DNA from: Ichthyenterobacterium magnum
GTDB taxonomy: Bacteria; Bacteroidota; Bacteroidia; Flavobacteriales; Flavobacteriaceae
Direction of reading: 5' to 3'
DNA length: 64,000 bases
NCBI RefSeq assembly: GCF_003610635.1
Contig: NZ_RAQJ01000001.1
Span: 558,474-622,473 of the forward strand
The notes under the pieces were generated by a model. It was not told the DNA's origin, ran no database searches, and worked only from the letters and a program-made list of their open reading frames with translations. The position numbers were made by a program, and so were the translations under genes. Each line of letters opens with the position of its first letter. Positions within the stretch are counted from its first letter, which is position 1. Below, one piece after another: positions 33,523 through 41,746 of this stretch.

Positions 33523-34701
33523 ATGAAACCAGATTTATTTGAAGCTCCAGATTACTACAACTTAGATGAGCTTTTAACTGAAGAACATAAATTAGTACGT
33601 GATGCAGCAAGAGAATGGGTAAAGCGTGATGTTTCTCCTATTATTGAAGAAGCCGCACAAAAAGCTGAATTCCCAAAATCTATTGTAGGAGGATTAGCAG
33701 AAATTGGTGCTTTTGGTCCCTATATCCCTGAAAAATATGGAGGCGCAGGATTAGACCAAATTAGCTATGGTTTAATTATGCAAGAAATAGAACGTGGAGA
33801 TTCTGGTGTACGTAGTACAGCCTCTGTACAATCGTCACTAGTTATGTATCCAATCTGGAAATACGGAAACGAAGAACAACGTCAAAAATACTTACCAAAA
33901 TTAGCATCTGGTGAATGGATAGGCTCTTTTGGTTTAACGGAACCTGACCATGGGTCTAATCCAGGAGGAATGGTAACCAATTTTAAAGATATGGGAGACC
34001 ATTATCTTTTAAATGGAGCCAAAATGTGGATTTCAAATTCCCCTTTTTGTCAGATTGCCGTTGTTTGGGCTAAAAATGAAGAAGGCCGTATTCATGGACT
34101 AATTGTTGAACGTGGCATGGAAGGTTTTTCTACTCCTGAAACTCACAACAAATGGTCATTACGTGCATCAGCTACTGGTGAGCTTATTTTTGATAATGTA
34201 AAAGTTCCTAAAGAGAATTTATTACCTAATAAATCTGGATTAGGAGCACCTTTAGGATGTTTAGATTCGGCTCGTTTTGGTATTGCTTGGGGAGCAATTG
34301 GTGCAGCAATGGATTGTTACGATACTGCTTTACGTTATAGTAAAGAACGCATGCAATTTGGTAAGCCAATTGGACAGTTTCAATTACAACAAAAAAAGCT
34401 AGCTGAAATGATTACCGAAATCACCAAAGCACAATTATTAGCTTGGAGACTTGGCGTTATGCGTGAAGCTGGCACTGCAACTTCAGCACAAATCTCTATG
34501 GCAAAACGTAATAATGTAGAAATGGCTATTAACATAGCTCGTGACGCAAGACAGATGCTTGGTGGCATGGGAATTTCTGGCGAATATAGTATTATGCGTC
34601 ACTCTATGAATTTAGAAAGTGTTATTACCTATGAAGGTACTCACGATATTCATTTACTAATTACAGGATTAGATGTTACTGGTTTAAATGCTTTTAAATA
34701 A
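33523..34701 (+). CDS. Acyl-CoA dehydrogenase (glutaryl-CoA dehydrogenase-like)
   Basis: A 392-residue flavoenzyme: an N-terminal helical domain (LLTEEHKLVRDAAREWVKRDVSPI), the middle beta domain (GSFGLTEPDHGSNPGGM; GAKMWISNSPFCQIAVVWAK) and a C-terminal domain with FGKPIGQFQLQQKKLAEM and catalytic Glu in ITYEGTHDIHLLITG. The EPDHGSNP and YEGTHDIH patterns are those of glutaryl-CoA dehydrogenase-type enzymes, which oxidise and decarboxylate glutaryl-CoA, so a role in lysine or tryptophan breakdown is likely. The start is ATG 33523; the earlier TTG falls in the promoter box. Confidence 0.9.
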   Translation: MKPDLFEAPDYYNLDELLTEEHKLVRDAAREWVKRDVSPIIEEAAQKAEFPKSIVGGLAEIGAFGPYIPEKYGGAGLDQISYGLIMQEIERGDSGVRSTASVQSSLVMYPIWKYGNEEQRQKYLPKLASGEWIGSFGLTEPDHGSNPGGMVTNFKDMGDHYLLNGAKMWISNSPFCQIAVVWAKNEEGRIHGLIVERGMEGFSTPETHNKWSLRASATGELIFDNVKVPKENLLPNKSGLGAPLGCLDSARFGIAWGAIGAAMDCYDTALRYSKERMQFGKPIGQFQLQQKKLAEMITEITKAQLLAWRLGVMREAGTATSAQISMAKRNNVEMAINIARDARQMLGGMGISGEYSIMRHSMNLESVITYEGTHDIHLLITGLDVTGLNAFK

Positions 34702-34741
34702 AGCCTAAGGCTTATTTGGTTACTATCATATTATAGCATTG

Positions 34742-34802
34742 TGTCATTTTGAGCGAAGTCGAAAAATCTCTTTTAAGATTCTTCACTTCATTTAGAATGA
34801 CA
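34742..34802. repeat. REP-like imperfect palindromic element, copy B
   Basis: The ends are TGTCATT and AATGACA, with the internal TTTGAGCGAAGTCGAAAAATCTC arm facing GATTCTTCACTTCATTTAGAATGACA in split form. It is the inverse of copy A at 1599-1687. Translated in one frame it gives SEVEKSLLRFF, which would wrongly extend the next gene. Confidence 0.85.
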
Positions 34803-34823
34803 TTTTTTATTTACATTTACTTT

Positions 34824-35720
34824 ATGTCTTCAAAAACGAGATTAGATCGTGCTTACAAAAATGCTAAGATTATCAACTTTGATAACTCTAGTAAATTTGT
34901 TCTGTTTAGTGATTGTCATCGAGGCGACAACAGTTTTGCAGATGATTTTGCCAACAATAGAAATATTTATTTTCACGCATTAAAGTATTATTATGCTGAA
35001 GGTTTTAGTTACTGTGAACTTGGTGATGGTGATGAACTCTGGGAAAACCTATCTTTTGATTCTATTTTAAATGCTCATAAAAACGTGTACATGCTTATGA
35101 AACTATTTCATAAGCAAAATCGTTTACATATGATTTGGGGAAATCATGATATGGTCTATCGTAATCCTAAATATGTAGAGAAACACTTATCTACTTATTT
35201 TGACCCAAAAATTGGTGAAGAAGTAGAATTGTTTTGCGATCTTAAATATCATGAAGCTGTTGTTTTAAAACATTCTGGTACTGGTCAAGAACTGTTTTTA
35301 ACTCATGGACATCAAGCCGATTGGTGGAACTATATCTTCTGGAAATGGAGTCGTTTTTTAGTTCGAATTCTTTGGAAACCACTAAATGTTATGGGTATTG
35401 CAGATCCTACTAGTCCTGCAAAAAATTACAAGGAATTGATTAAAGTTGAGCGCAGAACAAAAAAATGGATTATCGAAAACAAAAACCTTTTAACTATTGT
35501 TGGTCATACACACAGACCTCGTTTTCCAGAACCTGGTGATATTGCTTTTTTTAATGACGGAAGTTGTGTCCATCCTAGAAGTATAACTGGTATTGAAATT
35601 GAAAATGGCAAAATTTCGCTTATTAAATGGCAAATTGCTACCACTGATGATGGGACTTTAAAAATTGTAAGAGTTTTGTTAGAAGGTCCAAGAAAGTTGT
35701 TTGACTACAAGACCAATTAA
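34824..35720 (+). CDS. LpxH-like metallophosphoesterase (UDP-2,3-diacylglucosamine pyrophosphatase family)
   Basis: A 298-residue calcineurin-type phosphoesterase with the metal motifs in order: FSDCHRGD (near residue 24), GDGDELWE (near 60), GNHDMVY (near 100), THGHQADW (near 170) and VGHTHRP (near 218). LpxH hydrolyses UDP-diacylglucosamine in lipid A synthesis. This protein is longer than E. coli LpxH (about 240), so the exact substrate is uncertain. The start is ATG 34824 (MSSKTRLDRAYKN). Upstream in-frame codons to 34749 come from REP element B. It overlaps the convergent ferredoxin by four bases. Confidence 0.85.
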   Translation: MSSKTRLDRAYKNAKIINFDNSSKFVLFSDCHRGDNSFADDFANNRNIYFHALKYYYAEGFSYCELGDGDELWENLSFDSILNAHKNVYMLMKLFHKQNRLHMIWGNHDMVYRNPKYVEKHLSTYFDPKIGEEVELFCDLKYHEAVVLKHSGTGQELFLTHGHQADWWNYIFWKWSRFLVRILWKPLNVMGIADPTSPAKNYKELIKVERRTKKWIIENKNLLTIVGHTHRPRFPEPGDIAFFNDGSCVHPRSITGIEIENGKISLIKWQIATTDDGTLKIVRVLLEGPRKLFDYKTN

Positions 35721-36049
35721 CCCTCAGGAGCTAATTCAACCTCTAAACCTTCCATTTCTGGAGTGATTTGAATTTGACAACCTAAACGTGAGTTATCTTT
35801 TACATAGAAAGCTTCGCTAAGCATCGCTTCTTCATCGTCTTGCATTTCTGGAAGTTCATGATTTGAATTCACATAACATTGACAAGATGCACACATAGCC
35901 ATGCCGCCACAAACACCAATAGTTCCTTCTGGAGCTAATTCATAAGATCGAACTACTTCCATTAAATTCATTGCCATATCTGTTGGTGCAAGTACTTCGT
36001 GTGTTACACCATCTCGATCTGTTATTTTTATGTTTATATCTTGTTCCAT
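35717..36049 (-). CDS. 2Fe-2S ferredoxin, adrenodoxin type
   Basis: A 110-residue ferredoxin with cluster cysteines in CGGMAMCASC (C-x5-C-x2-C) near residue 44 and a later cysteine in SRLGCQIQI. The order MDIKITDRDGVTHEV-type N-terminus and MLSEAFYVKDNSRLGCQ is usual for adrenodoxin-like proteins. It donates electrons to oxygenases or Fe-S assembly. The ferredoxin reductase gene is 86 bases upstream on the same strand, so they are a likely electron-transfer pair. Confidence 0.92.
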   Translation of the reverse strand: MEQDINIKITDRDGVTHEVLAPTDMAMNLMEVVRSYELAPEGTIGVCGGMAMCASCQCYVNSNHELPEMQDDEEAMLSEAFYVKDNSRLGCQIQITPEMEGLEVELAPEG

Positions 36050-36054
36050 GTTTA

Positions 36055-36123
36055 CTTTCCACGAAAGTGGGAATCCAATATTTAATCATTTTTTAAAACC
36101 TTTCGACTACGCTCAAGGTGACA
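36055..36123. repeat. REP-like element, copy C (partial), with a second palindrome
   Basis: The right half CCTTTCGACTACGCTCAAGGTGACA (36099-36123) matches the CTTTCGACT-type arm of copy A. The left portion CCACGAAAGTGGGAATCC resembles another common small flavobacterial palindrome. It separates ferredoxin from its reductase. Confidence 0.6.
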
Positions 36124-36135
36124 TTATATTTAAAT

Positions 36136-37197
36136 TTATTCTATTTTCTTAACCACAGCTTTAGGTGCTTCTTTTCGAGTACCATCAAAACCATCAATAC
36201 CACTAACTGTAGTATATTTTAACACATAACGTTTTCCTGGATTAATAATCTTATAAGCCGCTTGACACATTAATGTAGCTTCATGAAAACCACATAAAAT
36301 TAATTTCAATTTTCCTGGATATGTATTAACATCTCCAATTGCAAAAATTCCTGGTATGTTAGTTTGATAATCTAAAGCATTATTAACTACAATGGCATTT
36401 TTCTCAATCTCTAATCCCCAATTTGCAATAGGACCTAGCTTTGGAGATAAACCAAACAAAGGCACAAAATGATCACACTCTAAAATAGATTCTTCATTAA
36501 TATTTTTAGATTGATGTACCACAACCCCTTCAACTTTTGTATGACCAATAACATTAATTACTTCTGCTGGCGTAATTAAATTTATTTTGCCGCTATTTTT
36601 TAATTCCTGTACTTTATCTACTGAATCTAATGCTCCACGAAATTCATTTCTTCTATGTATAAGCGTTACTTCACTTGCAATATCACTTAAAAATATACTC
36701 CAATCTAAGGCAGAGTCACCACCACCAGCAATTACAACGCGTTTATTTCTATAAATTTCTGGGTCTTTTATAAAATATTCAACACCTTTATCTTCAAAAG
36801 AACTAATATTATCTATCAATGGTTTTCGCGGTTCAAAACTCCCTAAACCTCCAGCAATTGCTACAACAGGAGCTTGGTGTTGTGTTCCTTTATTTGTAGT
36901 AACAACAAATGTACCATCGTCTTGTTTTTCTATAGTCTCAGCACGTTCGCCTAATGTAAATCCAGGTTCAAACTGTTTACATTGCTCCAATAACTTTTCG
37001 GTAAGGTCACCAGCTAAAATTTCTGGATAAGCTGGAATATCATAAATAGGTTTTTTAGGATAAATCTCAGAACATTGTCCGCCAGCTTGCGGTAAAGCAT
37101 CAATTAAATGGCATTTTAGTTTAAGTAAGCCTGCCTCAAAAACAGTAAATAAACCTGTTGGTCCAGCGCCAATTATTAGTATATCAGTTTTAATCAT
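36136..37197 (-). CDS. Ferredoxin-NADP+ reductase, thioredoxin-reductase-like type
   Basis: A 353-residue two-dinucleotide-binding flavoprotein: FAD motif ILIIGAGPTGLFTVFEAG, NADP motif VVIAGGGDSALDWSI, and late FAD motif GIFAIGDVNTYPGKLKL. It has no CxxC redox pair, so it is an FNR of the TrxB-like (YumC-like) class rather than a thioredoxin reductase. It passes electrons between NADPH and ferredoxin, almost certainly the adjacent 2Fe-2S protein. A TAATTTTG box precedes it. Confidence 0.91.
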   Translation of the reverse strand: MIKTDILIIGAGPTGLFTVFEAGLLKLKCHLIDALPQAGGQCSEIYPKKPIYDIPAYPEILAGDLTEKLLEQCKQFEPGFTLGERAETIEKQDDGTFVVTTNKGTQHQAPVVAIAGGLGSFEPRKPLIDNISSFEDKGVEYFIKDPEIYRNKRVVIAGGGDSALDWSIFLSDIASEVTLIHRRNEFRGALDSVDKVQELKNSGKINLITPAEVINVIGHTKVEGVVVHQSKNINEESILECDHFVPLFGLSPKLGPIANWGLEIEKNAIVVNNALDYQTNIPGIFAIGDVNTYPGKLKLILCGFHEATLMCQAAYKIINPGKRYVLKYTTVSGIDGFDGTRKEAPKAVVKKIE

Positions 37198-37216
37198 GAA
37201 TTGTAAATTTCGGAAA

Positions 37217-37224
37217 CAAAATTA
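37217..37224 (-). promoter_or_regulatory. Promoter -7 box TAATTTTG of ferredoxin reductase gene
   Basis: The minus strand reads TAATTTTG, a TAnnTTTG match, 19 bases before ATG 37197. Confidence 0.45.
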
Positions 37225-37262
37225 CTATTGATTATGCTTAGTTTCTATGATAAAAATCATTT

Positions 37263-37505
37263 TTAAGCTTCAATATTAATAACTTGTTCTATTTGAGGCG
37301 CGTACTTTTTTATAGTCATTTCAACTCCAGACTTAAGTGTCATTTGATTTACACTACAACCCACACAAGCGCCTTCTAGTTGAACTTTTACAAGTTTATC
37401 TCCTTCAATAGATAGCAACGAAATGTCGCCTCCATCACTTTGTAAAAAAGGACGGATTTCTTCTAATGCTTTTTCTACATTAAGTCTTAGTTCTTCTGTA
37501 CTCAT
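37263..37505 (-). CDS. NifU-domain Fe-S cluster carrier
   Basis: An 80-residue protein of the NifU C-terminal domain type, with the cluster cysteines C47 and C50 in GACVGCSVNQMTLKSGVE and the early motif IRPFLQSDGGDISLL. It probably carries [4Fe-4S] clusters to target proteins. It follows mrp by three bases on the same strand, so the two act together in Fe-S delivery. Confidence 0.93.
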   Translation of the reverse strand: MSTEELRLNVEKALEEIRPFLQSDGGDISLLSIEGDKLVKVQLEGACVGCSVNQMTLKSGVEMTIKKYAPQIEQVINIEA

Positions 37506-37508
37506 GTG

Positions 37509-38645
37509 TTATTTTTTAACTGCTGAACATCCAGCCATTGTTGTAATTTTAATTGCTTCTGTTGGTGGTAATGCGTCATTACGTTTTACCACTTCTTGAA
37601 CCACATTTTGAGTTATCTTCTCAAAAGCTTGTTCTATAGGTGTAGCTGTTTGTAATGCTGCAGGGCGACCAATGTCTCCAGCTTCTCTTATACTTTGTAC
37701 TAAAGGTATTTCGCCTAAGAAAGGGGTTTTTAAATCTTCAGCTAGATTTTTTGCTCCTTCTTGTCCGAAAATATAATATTTATTATCTGGTAATTCTGCT
37801 GGAGTAAAATATGCCATATTTTCAATAATACCCAAAACAGGTACATTAATACTTTCTTGTTGAAACATAGCAACACCTTTTTTAGCATCAGCTAATGCAA
37901 CATTTTGAGGTGTACTTACCACAACTGCACCAGTAATTGGAAGTGATTGCATAATACTTAAATGTATATCTCCTGTTCCTGGAGGCAAGTCAATTAACAT
38001 AAAATCAAGTTCTCCCCAAGCTGCATCAAAAATCATTTGATTTAAAGCTTTTGCTGCCATTGGACCTCTCCAAACTACTGCTTGGTCAGGTTTTGTAAAA
38101 AACCCAATTGACAAAACTTTTACGCCATAATTCTCTACGGGTTTCATTTTAGATTTTCCATCAACATTAACAGCTAAAGGCCTTTCGCTTTCTACATCAA
38201 ACATAATTGGTATAGATGGTCCATAAATATCGGCATCTAATATCCCAACCTTAAATCCCATTTTAGCTAAAGTAGTTGCAATATTAGCAGTTACTGTAGA
38301 TTTACCAACACCACCTTTACCAGATGCAATAGCAATTATATTTTGAATACCTGCTATTGGTTTTCCTTTAATCTCGTTAGTTGGTTTGGTTGTAGGCGCA
38401 TCAACTTTTACATTAACTGTTATTTTAGCTTTTTCATAAACTAACTCATGAATAGTTTTCATGATGTCTACTTCTGTACGTTTTTTAGCCTGTAAACTTG
38501 GGTTAGTAATTGTAATATCAACTATAACTTCGTCAGCAAAAGTAACCACGTTTTTTACAGCGCCACTTTCAACCATATTTTGACCTTCACCAGGTGCAGA
38601 AATGGTTTCTAATGCTTTTAATATATTTTGTTTATCTAATTTCAT
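37509..38645 (-). CDS. Mrp/NBP35-family Fe-S carrier P-loop ATPase (ApbC-like)
   Basis: A 378-residue protein: an N-terminal MIP18/DUF59-like domain (residues 1-85), then the ATPase with deviant Walker A GKGGVGKST at 109-117, GILDADIYGPSIPIM, FMLIDLPPGTGDIHLS and GIIENMAYF. The C-terminal CSAVKK supplies a cysteine. In many relatives the cluster is held by a CxxC, which is not evident here, although single-cysteine variants occur. It starts an operon with nifU. A TATATTTG box lies about 52 bases upstream. Confidence 0.92.
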   Translation of the reverse strand: MKLDKQNILKALETISAPGEGQNMVESGAVKNVVTFADEVIVDITITNPSLQAKKRTEVDIMKTIHELVYEKAKITVNVKVDAPTTKPTNEIKGKPIAGIQNIIAIASGKGGVGKSTVTANIATTLAKMGFKVGILDADIYGPSIPIMFDVESERPLAVNVDGKSKMKPVENYGVKVLSIGFFTKPDQAVVWRGPMAAKALNQMIFDAAWGELDFMLIDLPPGTGDIHLSIMQSLPITGAVVVSTPQNVALADAKKGVAMFQQESINVPVLGIIENMAYFTPAELPDNKYYIFGQEGAKNLAEDLKTPFLGEIPLVQSIREAGDIGRPAALQTATPIEQAFEKITQNVVQEVVKRNDALPPTEAIKITTMAGCSAVKK

Positions 38646-38696
38646 ATTTAAACTTGCTATTGCAAGCGACTATTTATTAAGAATCATTCTAAAGTG

Positions 38697-38704
38697 CAAA
38701 TATA
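38697..38704 (-). promoter_or_regulatory. Promoter -7 box TATATTTG of the mrp-nifU operon
   Basis: The minus strand reads TATATTTG (TAnnTTTG) before ATG 38645. Confidence 0.45.
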
Positions 38705-38814
38705 CAGCGAATTGTTTGGATTTTGAAACCCTTTCATTGAAATGATTTATGAAAGAATTTAGTTTAATTATTTAAACTGAATATTTATTATATATAAGAA
38801 ACAAAGAAGTATTA

Positions 38815-39141
38815 CTATTCTTTTGAAGGATCCCAATACACTTTCTCTAAGTCTTGAATTTGATTGTCGACAACAATTATACCTTCGCTTTCTAAAAGCT
38901 GTTGCATTAAATTTGTTCCATCAAAATGATGTTTACCTGTTAACAAGCCTTTTCTGTTAACCACACGATGTGCAGGTACATCTTTACCAACAGAACCATT
39001 CATAGCATAACCAACCATACGTGCACTACGTGCTGCTCCTAAATAATTTGCAATAGCACCATAACTTGTAACACGTCCAAACGGAATAAGCTTAGCTACT
39101 TCATAAACCTTTTCAAAAAAATTAAGTGTTTCTGGTTTCAT
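38815..39141 (-). CDS. MGMT-like alkyltransferase-like (ATL) protein
   Basis: A 108-residue homologue of the O6-methylguanine-DNA methyltransferase active-site domain: FFEKVYEVAKLIPFGRVTSYGAIANYLG and GYAMNGS. The catalytic PCHR is PAHR here (A57), so it cannot accept the alkyl group. Such ATL proteins flip and bind O6-alkylguanine and flag it for nucleotide-excision repair. It is next to lysE on the same strand with an eight-base gap; the context suggests no specific pathway. Confidence 0.9.
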   Translation of the reverse strand: MKPETLNFFEKVYEVAKLIPFGRVTSYGAIANYLGAARSARMVGYAMNGSVGKDVPAHRVVNRKGLLTGKHHFDGTNLMQQLLESEGIIVVDNQIQDLEKVYWDPSKE

Positions 39142-39149
39142 ATTAGTAA

Positions 39150-39779
39150 TTACATATCCATTAAAATATTACAAAGTGTCGCTATAGAAATAGCTCCTGT
39201 AATGCTACCAATGATGTAATTCATATTTTTTTGTGATGTAAACTTTTTATTTTTGATTTTATCGAAAAAGAAGATATAAACATACAGCATTACAAATGTT
39301 CCCATTGCTGCACCTGTAACATAAGTAAGCATACTTACTACATCAAATGTAAACCAACCAAACGATGCAATTGTAATAGTCATATAAGCTTGATAAGGAA
39401 TCGGAAACACATTTATACTAGACAAAAACATACCTTGAAAAAAACGACTATGCTTACTTTTAGCATGAGGTTCTACATCTGGTTTTATATCTGATTTAGC
39501 TATTAGTAAAAAATAAATTGTAATGAGTACAAAAAGCACAAAAGCTACACGTTGTAAGATTTCTACAACATCTTGATGATTGCTCAAATAACGTGCAAAC
39601 ATAGATGCTATATAAGTTTGTATAAATACAATAACACAAACACCTATAGAAAATATAATACCACGACTATAGCCTTCTTTTAAGCTTATTTTTGCTGCTG
39701 TCATGTTTAGCAAACCAGGAGGAATAACTCCTACTAAAGCAATAATTAACCCTAAAAAAAAGACTACAGTAATATTCAA
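39150..39779 (-). CDS. LysE-family transporter
   Basis: A 209-residue inner-membrane protein with six hydrophobic segments. The N-terminal VVFFLGLIIALVGVIPPGLLNMTAAKISLKEGYSRGIIFSIGV matches the LysE/RhtB pattern (G-x-x-P-G-P/L-x-N). Proteins of this family export amino acids; the substrate is unknown. It starts two bases after the trmB stop, so they are cotranscribed. Confidence 0.83.
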   Translation of the reverse strand: MNITVVFFLGLIIALVGVIPPGLLNMTAAKISLKEGYSRGIIFSIGVCVIVFIQTYIASMFARYLSNHQDVVEILQRVAFVLFVLITIYFLLIAKSDIKPDVEPHAKSKHSRFFQGMFLSSINVFPIPYQAYMTITIASFGWFTFDVVSMLTYVTGAAMGTFVMLYVYIFFFDKIKNKKFTSQKNMNYIIGSITGAISIATLCNILMDM

Positions 39780-39781
39780 TA

Positions 39782-40456
39782 CTATTTAATTTTGAACCTA
39801 ATATACGTAATTGGTTTGTTTTGCTCTAAGTATTGCGACTCGTAATAGGTTTGAATACTTGTAACTTCTTCTGGGCTTCCTTCTTGTTTATACACATTAT
39901 GATTTGCATATAGTACTTCGTGGCCACCACCATGCAATAACCCAAGCGTATAACCGTGCATAAACTCACTATCGGTTTTTAAGTTAACAACACCTTCTGA
40001 TTTTAAAATAGTTTTATAGCGTTTTAAAAACTCAGAATTTGTCATTCTGTGTTTAGTACGCTTATACTTAATTTGTGGGTCTGGAAATGTAATCCAAATT
40101 TCATCTACTTCTGCTTTACCAAAAGCATGGTCGATAAGCTCAATCTGTGTGCGTAAAAATGCTACATTAGGAATACTTTCTTCTATAGCTGTTTTTGCTC
40201 CTCTCCAAAATCGTGCACCTTTAATATCTATGCCTATAAAGTTTTTTTCAGGGTATTTTTTTGCTAATTCAACTGAATATTCACCTTTTCCGCAACCTAA
40301 TTCTAAAACCAATGGATTATTATTTTTAAAAACAATTTCGTTCCAAAGTCCTTTAAGATTAAATTGTGAATCAACTAATTCTTCACGTGTAGGCTGAAAC
40401 ACATTGCTAAAGGTTTCGTTTTCTCTAAAACGTTTTAATTTATTTTTACTTCCCAC
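39782..40456 (-). CDS. trmB: tRNA (guanine-N7-)-methyltransferase
   Basis: A 224-residue SAM enzyme with motif I VLELGCGKGEYSVELAKKYP, then FIGIDIKGARFWRGAKTA and the family signature IWITFPDPQIKYKRTKHRMTNSEFL. It methylates G46 of tRNAs. It has an upstream TAATTTTG box and is followed by lysE and the ATL gene. Confidence 0.96.
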   Translation of the reverse strand: MGSKNKLKRFRENETFSNVFQPTREELVDSQFNLKGLWNEIVFKNNNPLVLELGCGKGEYSVELAKKYPEKNFIGIDIKGARFWRGAKTAIEESIPNVAFLRTQIELIDHAFGKAEVDEIWITFPDPQIKYKRTKHRMTNSEFLKRYKTILKSEGVVNLKTDSEFMHGYTLGLLHGGGHEVLYANHNVYKQEGSPEEVTSIQTYYESQYLEQNKPITYIRFKIK

Positions 40457-40477
40457 AATACTAATTTAATGATGCAG

Positions 40478-40485
40478 CAAAATTA
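40478..40485 (-). promoter_or_regulatory. Promoter -7 box TAATTTTG of trmB
   Basis: The minus strand reads TAATTTTG 22 bases before ATG 40456. It lies back to back with the plus-strand box at 40503. Confidence 0.45.
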
Positions 40486-40502
40486 AGGAAACATTTTAGC
40501 TT

Positions 40503-40510
40503 TATCTTTG
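40503..40510 (+). promoter_or_regulatory. Promoter -7 box TATCTTTG, plus strand, 180-base leader ahead of glycosyltransferase
   Basis: TATCTTTG is a good TAnnTTTG match. If used, it gives a leader of roughly 180 bases before the glycosyltransferase start at 40694, unusually long for this window, containing a 27-codon frame. Confidence 0.4.
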
Positions 40511-40610
40511 TTTTTGTGAAACATCCTTAACGAAATATTGATACCAAAAAGAAATAATTAAAATGGATGTAACATGTATCCAATTTAGAGTAATAATATA
40601 AGTACATGAA

Positions 40611-40694
40611 ATGAGAATGATAAAGTTTCAAATTGATAAATTTTATTACAAATTCAAATTGCATCAGACCTCTAAAACAATATTAGCTATCTAA
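40611..40694 (+). CDS. Possible 27-residue upstream ORF coupled to the glycosyltransferase
   Basis: An open frame from ATG 40611 (MRMIKFQIDKFYYKFKLHQ...) ends TAA at 40692-40694, exactly overlapping the next ATG as TAATG, the same coupling used elsewhere in this window. It is Lys/Phe/Tyr rich and shows no known motif. It may be a leader peptide or chance. I do not assign a function. Confidence 0.25.
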   Translation: MRMIKFQIDKFYYKFKLHQTSKTILAI

Positions 40695-41746
40695 TGAATT
40701 TGAAAAAACGAATTTTAATTGCCCCTTTAAATTGGGGTTTAGGCCATGCTACTAGATGCATTCCTCTAATTAACGCTTTAATAAATCATAACTTCGAACC
40801 TGTTATTGCTAGTGACGGAATTGCATTAGCGCTTTTGCAAAAAGAATTTCCTCATCTTAAAACTATTGAGCTGCCTTCATATAAAATAAGCTATCCAAAA
40901 AAAGGACGCTTGTTTAAACTGAAACTCATTCAAGGTTCTCCTAAAATGATTAAAGCAATCAATAAAGAGAAAAAAGAAATTTCAAAAATCATTAAGGAGT
41001 ATACTATTGAAGGCATTATTTCTGACAATAGATTAGGCGTTCACAGCAAACATGTGCCAAGTGTATTTATAACACATCAATTACAAGTTTTAAGTGGATC
41101 AACTACATGGCTAAGTACAAAATTGCATCAAAAAATAATAAAGCGATTTGATGAATGTTGGGTTCCAGATAATATTGGTGAAGAAAATCTGAGCGGAAAA
41201 TTAGGGCATATACAAATACATGAAATCCCAGTTAAATATATTGGTCCATTAAGCAGGTTTAATAAAATAGATATAAAACCAAAATATGATGTAATGGTTT
41301 TACTTTCTGGCCCAGAACCTCAACGCTCTTTACTTGAAACTAAACTGCTAAATGAATTTAAAGAGTGTAATAAAAAAGTACTTTTTGTAAAAGGAATCGT
41401 TGAAAACAAACAAGTAAAAACTGAAACCAATAACTTAACTAGTTATAATTTTATGACAAGTAGTATGCTAGAAAAAGCCTTAAACGAAAGTAAGCTTATT
41501 GTATGCCGTTCTGGCTACACAACTATTATGGATTTAGCTAAACTAGAAAAGAATGCTTTTTTTATTCCTACTCCTGGGCAATTTGAGCAAGAGTATTTGG
41601 CTAAACGACTATCACAACTAAACTATATAGCAAGCTGTAAGCAAGAAGAGTTTACTGTTGAAAAACTAAATGACGCAAACCAATATAAAGGACTTAAAAA
41701 TCTTGAATACGAAGTAAATTACAAACGGCTATTTAGCCTTTTCTAA
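40694..41746 (+). CDS. GT28-type glycosyltransferase
   Basis: A 350-residue GT-B enzyme of the MurG/UGT-like fold. The N-terminal LIAPLNWGLGHATRCIPLINALI resembles the GxGHxxR acceptor-binding loop. The donor-binding region near residues 260-300 reads LIVCRSGYTTIMDLAKLEKNAFFIPTPGQFEQEYLA, the usual (S/G)G-x-x-x-x-x-x-E/L followed by P-x-x-x-Q-x-x-N/E. The sugar donor and acceptor are unknown; it could make an envelope glycolipid. It converges with and overlaps the histidine kinase by 18 bases. Confidence 0.8.
   Translation: MNLKKRILIAPLNWGLGHATRCIPLINALINHNFEPVIASDGIALALLQKEFPHLKTIELPSYKISYPKKGRLFKLKLIQGSPKMIKAINKEKKEISKIIKEYTIEGIISDNRLGVHSKHVPSVFITHQLQVLSGSTTWLSTKLHQKIIKRFDECWVPDNIGEENLSGKLGHIQIHEIPVKYIGPLSRFNKIDIKPKYDVMVLLSGPEPQRSLLETKLLNEFKECNKKVLFVKGIVENKQVKTETNNLTSYNFMTSSMLEKALNESKLIVCRSGYTTIMDLAKLEKNAFFIPTPGQFEQEYLAKRLSQLNYIASCKQEEFTVEKLNDANQYKGLKNLEYEVNYKRLFSLF

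Noticed and set aside
34749-34823. N-terminal extension of the phosphoesterase (SEVEKSLLRFF...)
   Set aside because: The codons come from the REP-like element copy B; the family start is at 34824.
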